Source: Microglena sp. YARC (Eukaryota; Chlorophyta; Chlorophyceae; Chlamydomonadales; Chlamydomonadaceae). From it: a DNA stretch of 64,000 nucleotides. The notes under the pieces are model-generated. The model saw only the letters and a list, made by a program, of their open reading frames with translations. It was not told the origin of the DNA and did not search any database. The translations under genes were made by a program, and so were the position numbers. Location of the stretch: positions 61,195,311-61,259,310 of the forward strand of contig CM039462.1 of NCBI GenBank assembly GCA_022414725.1, read 5' to 3'. How positions within the stretch are numbered: the stretch's first letter is position 1; the number at the start of each line of letters is the position of its first letter. Of the stretch, positions 58,688-64,000 are shown in pieces.

Positions 58688-61600
58688 ATTCCCCCCTCTC
58701 TGGCCTGAGAATTCTCCTGAAGTCGTGCACTTTTACGAAGGGCGAATTCGTCAGGTGTAACCGTGGCGGTTTCCCTGCGAGTAGGTCGTCTGTCGATGTC
58801 GGTATGTTGACCAACTTTGGTCAACGGTCGTGGGTTACCCGGGTTGAGGCGCCAGTAATGTTCGATATGTTGGGCGCAGGGTAAAGCAAGGTCGGATTCG
58901 AGTTCCCAAGAGTGGACGTGGTCAGAATGTAACCATTGAACATAGTATTTGAGGAGACCAGACTCCAACTTATGGTCAACAATTTTGCTGATTTCGTATA
59001 TCGGTTCTTCGGTTGTTCGGAAGTGGTCGGGGTTTGCTCTAATCATTGGAGAGCCGTCGTCAACGTACGCCTTGATCAAAGACACGTGGAACGTGGGGTG
59101 AATCTTCCATCCCTCGGGGAGGTTGAGAGTCACCGCGGTAGTCTCCCCCCTCTTTAGAATGGCACGAGAGACTTCGAAGGGGCCGACAAATCGTGGAAGG
59201 AGCTTACGAGCCCGATCGGGCCAGTACTTCAGATTTTTCGTGGATAGCAGCACAAGTTGGCCGACCGTAAACATAACGGGACGGCGGTGTTGATTTGCAA
59301 AAGTTCGTTGGCGGTCTTGGGCTGCCTTGAGAGCTGCCTTGGCACAAGCCATGGCCGTGGTCATATGTTCGACCCAAGAAACTGCCGGTTGACTGGCCGT
59401 GGGAAGGACATCGTTCGGTGGTTGAAGGGCAACCCGAGGGTAACGACCATACAAGAGGCGGAAAGGGAAATCCCGAATACTGCTGGTGTATGAGTTGTTG
59501 ATGGCGAATTGGGCGTTGGGCAGAAGTTGGGACCAGTTTTTCTGCGTTTCGGACACAAAGTGTCGTAAAGTATCCTCAAGGACACTGTTCATGCGTTCGG
59601 TTTGACCATCCGTTTGTGGGTGAAAAGCCGTGGACATCCCGGGTTCGATGGTGCACAATTGCTGAAGGGTCTTCCAGAAATTGCTGGTAAATTTGACATC
59701 GCGGTCCGTGATAAGGGATGTAGGAGTTCCATGCTCACAAAGGATTATTCGGTGGAAGATTTTCGCGATCTGCTCCGCGCCATCTGCAGTTTTACAAGGC
59801 GCGAGCTTGACCATTTTCGTAAGTCTGTCTACAATCACGTAGATCATGTCGCATCCCTGTGACGTGGGCAATCCCGTAATAAAGTCCATGGACAGCGAGT
59901 CAAATGGAGATATGGGGATCGGCAGAGGTTGCAAAAGCCCGTGAGATTTTTGGTGAGAAGCCTTCACCCGTTGACAGGAGTCGCACGATCGGACATAGTC
60001 GTTTACGTCAATGCGCATGGCGGGCCACCAATAAAAGCAGGCGATGGACTGAAATGTGCGTTCAAATCCCGTGTGTCCACTGCGTTGTGTGTCGTGGAAA
60101 GCAAACAAGATACGTTCCTTGAGGGCATTTCTATTAGGCACCACAATCTGTGCAGACGAGGCGGAGCGTTTTGAATGAGAAGTACCAATCCAGAACCCAT
60201 CAGGACGATGAGTGAGGTACTGTACATTCCGGGGATCATCGAACCAGTCGTCTGATTCGTAAGCGGCAAGGATATCTGTCATCAGATCACGTGCATGGAG
60301 GGGATCGTCGGGGTCGAGACGTTGGAGCAGCATGGCTGCCGTGTCTGAGAAGTCTGGGTTACGACTCAGCGGATCTGCGACATTTGAACGTCCAGCGATG
60401 TGATTCCACTTCATGTTCGAGAATCTGGAGAAGAACTCCATGTAGCGAGCCTGCCTACGAGATAGCATGGGCTGATTAGCCAAGTAGACCAATGGTTCGT
60501 GATCAGTGTCGAGTTCGAATTGTCCCGTGCATCCAACAAGATAGCATCGCCACTCTTTTAACGCGAGGTAGACAGCGAGTAATTCCTGTTCGCCTGTCGA
60601 GTAGTTGCGTTCGGCTTTCGAAAATTTGTGCGAGTGGAAAGCGATAGGTCGCCCATCCTGCAGCAAGACACCCCCTGTACCTACGACAGAAGCATCGGCA
60701 ACTGCACGATAGTCCTTCGAAGGGTCGGGGTGAGCCAGGAGGGGCGCGTTGGTAAGGCTTCGTTTGATCTCATCGAAAGCCTGTTGGCATTTTGGGGACC
60801 AGATTGCTTGAAATCCTAGTCCTTGCAGGCCCTGTTGCCGTATTCCGAGGGGTTTGCCTGCCGGCTTACATTTCCCAGGGCGTGTGTCATGTCGGTTGGC
60901 AATTGCAATGAGAGGGGCCGCGACCGAAGAGTAACCTTGGATGAACTTCCTGAAAAAGTTTGAAAGTCCAAGGAACTGCTGTACTTCCTTCGATGTTTTC
61001 GGAGTAGGCCAGTCATTGACTGCCTTGACTTTCGTAGCGTTGACTCGGATACCGTCCCCCGAGAGCACGTGGCCGAGGTACTTCACTTCGGGTTGGAAAA
61101 ATCTGCATTTTTCCCGCTTGAGGAAGAGATGGTTGTCCTCCAATCGTTGTAGTACCATGCGTATATGTTTTTCGTGTTCCTCGTCATCCTTGCTGAAGAT
61201 GAGGATATCATCGAGGTAGATGACGACGAATTTGCCGATGAAATCATGGAACACAGTGTTCATGACTTTGGTAAAGGCCGATGGGGCGTTAGCGAGTCCG
61301 AAGGGCAGGACTTTATATTCAAACAGCCCCATAGGGGTGATGAAAGCGGTTTTCGGCACATCGGAGTCGTGGAGTCGTACATTGTGGTACGCGTTACGTA
61401 AGTCCAGGTTAGAGAACACCTTGGCTCCGCGGACCTGATCAAACAGATCATCAATGCGCGGCAAGGGGTAGCGGTTAGGCACCGTGACTTTGTTCAGTTT
61501 TCGGTAATCGATGGCCATACGCCAAGAACCATCAGGTTTGGCGATAAAGAGGACGGGAGAGCCCCAGGGGCTGGAACTGGGGCTGATAAAGCCTTTCGCC

Positions 61601-62673
61601 AAGAGGTCCTTGACCTGCTCTTGTACTTCGAGTAGCTCAGCCGGGGATAATCTGTGCCCCCTAGAGAATTGGGGGGGCGGTGGTGGATCGATTAAGGGAC
61701 ACACCAAGGGGGTGTCGGCTCGAAGATCTGAGTGTTTATCAGCGAGAGAAAAAACACGCTTGAAATCATCCTCACATTTGAGTATGATTCGGTCATGTTT
61801 TGTCAGAGTAGCGGTGTCAGCTTGAGCTGCGTTGACTTTGATCGTGTAAAGATCGTCGTTTTCATCGATCTGAGTGACCATGACCTCGAAACATGAGAGG
61901 GACTGTTTCGTTTTGCGGATAAGTTTTTTCATGGATCGAGTAGACATAAGTCCGGGGGTAGAGGTGACAGTAGATTCGAAAAATTCGATCTTGGCCAGCG
62001 TGTAAGCCACCAGTTCGGGAATGGAGTACGATTCAGATTCAAGACGAGTGGAGTACAATGTCACCGTCTTTTTGGATTTTCGATTCGATTTTCGGGAAGT
62101 GCGCAACGCAGCCATGAGCCGTGTTTGGTCGAAACTGAGGCAGCACCCGGATTGCATCATCCAGGAGCGGCCGAGGAGAGCGGTCGTTGTGGGACCAAGC
62201 GTGGGGAGGACATAAGCCCCCGTGATTTTCGAACGGTGTTGACCCAGGTTAAGGGTGAAGTCAGCACGTGTCGTTGTAACGACCGTAGTACCATCCGCCA
62301 CGCGAACACGAACAGGGGAACCCGTGTAAGTGGCGAAACCTTCGGATGCGAGAAATTTTGCAGAAACAAAAACGGAATCAGCACCGCTGTCGCTTAGGAC
62401 TTTGCCCGAGACTCCTGAGAGTGTAGCGTCAAACAAAGCGGTGTCTTGGTCAGCATGGACCCGTGTAGCAGTACAGGCCGAGAGGACTGGCATTGGCGGG
62501 GGAGGGGGTAAAGTTGGTTCGAAAACAGGGGCCATGTAGGCGGTAGAGATCGGGACAGGCAGTACCAGAGGTACCATAGGCCCGGGAGACAGGAGAGGGC
62601 AAGGGGGGGCCTGTGGTTGTGGTAGCACATCGATTACATCAGGACTGGACCGGGGCAAAGGGCTCGCAGTCAA
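58612..62673 (-). CDS. pol: Pol polyprotein of Ty3 chromovirus (protease, RT, RNase H, integrase, chromodomain)
   Basis: 1353 residues. It copies element RNA into DNA and inserts it. Residue positions: aspartic protease DSG at 95-97; reverse transcriptase about 365-600 with RMAIDYRKLNK and YLDD at 486-489; RNase H with D660 and E695 (VADASVVG, TGEQELLA); integrase zinc finger H860, H867, C897 and C900; catalytic triad D930, D990 and E1026, with 35 residues between the last two; GPF motif at 1164-1166; chromodomain about 1223-1276 (EEPIYEISKIVDH, YYVQW, HSWELESDL), which usually reads histone marks to choose target sites. All catalytic residues are present and the frame is intact. The first ~65 residues are Pro-rich and may be the end of a gag-like leader. 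The stop codon is 76 nt inside the LTR. It starts in +1 frame relative to the overlapping upstream ORF. Confidence 0.97.
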   Translation of the reverse strand: MTASPLPRSSPDVIDVLPQPQAPPCPLLSPGPMVPLVLPVPISTAYMAPVFEPTLPPPPPMPVLSACTATRVHADQDTALFDATLSGVSGKVLSDSGADSVFVSAKFLASEGFATYTGSPVRVRVADGTTVVTTTRADFTLNLGQHRSKITGAYVLPTLGPTTTALLGRSWMMQSGCCLSFDQTRLMAALRTSRKSNRKSKKTVTLYSTRLESESYSIPELVAYTLAKIEFFESTVTSTPGLMSTRSMKKLIRKTKQSLSCFEVMVTQIDENDDLYTIKVNAAQADTATLTKHDRIILKCEDDFKRVFSLADKHSDLRADTPLVCPLIDPPPPPQFSRGHRLSPAELLEVQEQVKDLLAKGFISPSSSPWGSPVLFIAKPDGSWRMAIDYRKLNKVTVPNRYPLPRIDDLFDQVRGAKVFSNLDLRNAYHNVRLHDSDVPKTAFITPMGLFEYKVLPFGLANAPSAFTKVMNTVFHDFIGKFVVIYLDDILIFSKDDEEHEKHIRMVLQRLEDNHLFLKREKCRFFQPEVKYLGHVLSGDGIRVNATKVKAVNDWPTPKTSKEVQQFLGLSNFFRKFIQGYSSVAAPLIAIANRHDTRPGKCKPAGKPLGIRQQGLQGLGFQAIWSPKCQQAFDEIKRSLTNAPLLAHPDPSKDYRAVADASVVGTGGVLLQDGRPIAFHSHKFSKAERNYSTGEQELLAVYLALKEWRCYLVGCTGQFELDTDHEPLVYLANQPMLSRRQARYMEFFSRFSNMKWNHIAGRSNVADPLSRNPDFSDTAAMLLQRLDPDDPLHARDLMTDILAAYESDDWFDDPRNVQYLTHRPDGFWIGTSHSKRSASSAQIVVPNRNALKERILFAFHDTQRSGHTGFERTFQSIACFYWWPAMRIDVNDYVRSCDSCQRVKASHQKSHGLLQPLPIPISPFDSLSMDFITGLPTSQGCDMIYVIVDRLTKMVKLAPCKTADGAEQIAKIFHRIILCEHGTPTSLITDRDVKFTSNFWKTLQQLCTIEPGMSTAFHPQTDGQTERMNSVLEDTLRHFVSETQKNWSQLLPNAQFAINNSYTSSIRDFPFRLLYGRYPRVALQPPNDVLPTASQPAVSWVEHMTTAMACAKAALKAAQDRQRTFANQHRRPVMFTVGQLVLLSTKNLKYWPDRARKLLPRFVGPFEVSRAILKRGETTAVTLNLPEGWKIHPTFHVSLIKAYVDDGSPMIRANPDHFRTTEEPIYEISKIVDHKLESGLLKYYVQWLHSDHVHSWELESDLALPCAQHIEHYWRLNPGNPRPLTKVGQHTDIDRRPTRRETATVTPDEFALRKSARLQENSQAREGGIVTDNDPHTASPRGGDDFPEVGEES

Positions 62674-63475
62674 AACTGAATTCGCTGCTACTATTAACCG
62701 ACCAGCTTCCTATACACGCCTTCTGTCCATAGGGCAGGTCGGGCACTTGGGTGGAGACCCCGGGGTCAGCAGGCGTAGGGAGCCACATTTGTAGCACATG
62801 TTTCGTCGAGACGGACGCCTGAGAGCACATGCTCCAGGTGTTCGACCTCATCATGGAAAAATCGAAGATTATGATGTCATCAAAGTAGATGACAACGAAT
62901 TTGCCCGTCATGTCGTGGAGCATCGTGCTCATGATTGTCGTGAAGGCCGAGCAAGAAATCATATTTGATAACTCGCTAGGTCCGAGGACCCGGTTGGGGG
63001 ATACCCCGTCAGTGATCGGGCACACGACCTTGGTATCCTGCCGAAGGACCAAATCTGAATCGGGTGGGGAGATGACTCCAGATTGAAAACTTTCAGCTCG
63101 AGCTGCGTTCACACTGCTGGTGAATTGTCGGGTGGACATTAGCCCGTATGTGTTGTGTTCAGCGATGTCGAAGAACTCATTTCGACCCAACTTGCATGCT
63201 GCAAGTTCAGGGCGTGTTGTCGTGAGCTGGGTGGGCTCTTCGTAAGGCCCGTTCTGGGGACCCATGGGGTGGCCCATGACCAGAGGCGTAATCATGGGAG
63301 GTGAAATTCGGGTCGTGTATGGGAACAAGAGACGGAACAAGGAACGAGCCTTTCGCTGCTGCAATGGAACAAGGGACAAGCATAGCGCAACAGGCATCGA
63401 AGGCATATTATCATTACCCGTCCAAATTGAGGATTTGCGAGGGCAGGCAGGGGCTTCACGCACGGAAACAAGCAT
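62639..63475 (-). CDS. Leader ORF in gag position made of diverged, deleted pol sequence
   Basis: A 278-codon frame upstream of pol, overlapping it by 35 nt in a different frame (pol is +1). It has no recognisable gag. Instead it is collinear with pol: LGRNEFFDIAEHNTYGLMST resembles the pol segment near residues 228-245; KVVCPITD-V and LGPSEL resemble 322-347; and AFTTIMSTMLHDMTGKFVVI plus YFDDIIIF resembles RT residues 466-493, with the sequence between deleted. Another frame nearby encodes a CYKCG...CPTC motif. The first codon is a guess. Confidence 0.6.
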   Translation of the reverse strand: MLVSVREAPACPRKSSIWTGNDNMPSMPVALCLSLVPLQQRKARSLFRLLFPYTTRISPPMITPLVMGHPMGPQNGPYEEPTQLTTTRPELAACKLGRNEFFDIAEHNTYGLMSTRQFTSSVNAARAESFQSGVISPPDSDLVLRQDTKVVCPITDGVSPNRVLGPSELSNMISCSAFTTIMSTMLHDMTGKFVVIYFDDIIIFDFSMMRSNTWSMCSQASVSTKHVLQMWLPTPADPGVSTQVPDLPYGQKACIGSWSVNSSSEFSFDCEPFAPVQS

Positions 63476-63664
63476 CCATTTCGGATGTTCTAACGTAGGC
63501 AGGGGCCTCGTGAACTCTTACCGTTTTATCAGCAGCCTCGAGCTGGGCGAGCGGGGTGGGTGGGCTTAGGGCCCAGCGGAAAGGAAGGTCCCGCGGAGAG
63601 GGCGTTGAGCTGTGAGTAGGGAGGGGGTTAGCGTGAAAAAGGAGATCAGGCTCTAGAAACCAAC

Positions 63665-63928
63665 TGTGACGCATGAATACGTCTTAACAAACACAAAAGT
63701 GTTCAACGAGATGATAGGGGAATGATCCCTAATATTGTCTGCCTTAGAGCATACCAGCCGTGCTTATATGCTCGTCACATCATCTCGCGCGTCGCCTGAA
63801 CTTCAGGGTTCAGGTCGCTTCGTTCGACTTCCCGTCTGTAGGAGTCGTCCTACTACGACTCTTCACCTACTTCCGGGAAGTCGTCGCCCCCTCGAGGGGA
63901 CGCGGTGTGAGGATCGTTATCCGTCACA
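63665..63928 (-). mobile_element. 5' LTR of Ty3 chromovirus
   Basis: 264 bp, partner of 58424-58687. It is followed by TGCAT (63929-63933). GTGCTTATATGC on the plus strand and its surroundings may include the promoter, but I cannot place the start site. Confidence 0.97.
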
Positions 63929-63933
63929 TGCAT

Positions 63934-64000
63934 TCCCACACCTTAAACTCGGAAACTTTGTGGAGGAGGAGGCGGCTGTGCCGAGAGGCGAAAAGGAGGC
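63934..64000. other. Right edge, flank of the chromovirus
   Basis: 67 bases of unique-looking sequence (GGAGGAGGAGGCGGCTGTGC). Too short to call; it could be the edge of a gene. Confidence 0.4.

Larger units (their letters stand above)
58424..63928 (-). mobile_element. Ty3-type chromovirus, 5505 bp, with 5-bp TSD TGCAT
   Basis: Two 264-bp LTRs that are about 99 percent identical, TG...CA ends and TGCAT duplications at 58419-58423 and 63929-63933 mark one recent insertion. On the minus strand, TGGTTTCTAGAGCC starts three bases after the 5' LTR and is a candidate primer-binding site. Pol is intact, but the space for gag is under 1 kb and filled by a diverged pol-like fragment. The pol stop lies inside the 3' LTR. 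Confidence 0.96.

Overview
This window is nuclear DNA from a eukaryote with short exons, long introns and a heavy load of repeats. The coding exons favour CTG, AAG, GAG and CAG codons. Poly-G/poly-C and (CA)n tracts are everywhere, and SINEs, MITEs and Ty3/Ty1-type LTR retrotransposons are all present. A microalga, probably a large-intron chlorophyte, fits best. This is inferred from style only and I cannot name the species.

Layout. 1-3.3 kb: no gene; inverted-repeat elements and a 1.26-kb minisatellite. 4.5-21.6 kb, + strand: eight exons of a taxilin-family coiled-coil gene whose 5' end was not found. 21.6-25.5 kb: convergent intergenic DNA full of short tandem repeats. 25.5-29.7 kb, - strand: a four-exon gene for a protein of about 157 aa resembling nucleoside 2-deoxyribosyltransferases. 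29.7-32.5 kb: repeats. 32.5-42.1 kb, - strand: a seven-exon, 759-aa gene whose conserved blocks match M1AP (meiosis 1 associated protein). All its exon phases join cleanly. One intron holds a decayed Ty1/copia-like element. 43.4-46.3 kb: remnants of a protein-kinase/EF-hand gene, a hairpin array and minisatellites. 48.2-58.4 kb: nested transposons, including a non-coding LTR element inserted inside a long-TIR element. 58.4-63.9 kb, - strand: a young, complete-looking Ty3 chromovirus with an intact 1353-aa pol.

The most unusual feature is how the introns are built. Around nearly every taxilin exon, the upstream intron carries several decayed copies of that exon's 3' splice site plus exon start. 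The downstream intron carries copies of its exon end plus 5' splice site. Some arrays have collapsed into minisatellites whose unit is itself a splice junction. The same pattern recurs at the deoxyribosyltransferase-like gene and in the kinase remnant, so it looks like a general intron-growth process in this genome.

The three genes show no functional operon-like link. Their common theme is invasion of introns by repeats and mobile elements while splice phases stay intact.
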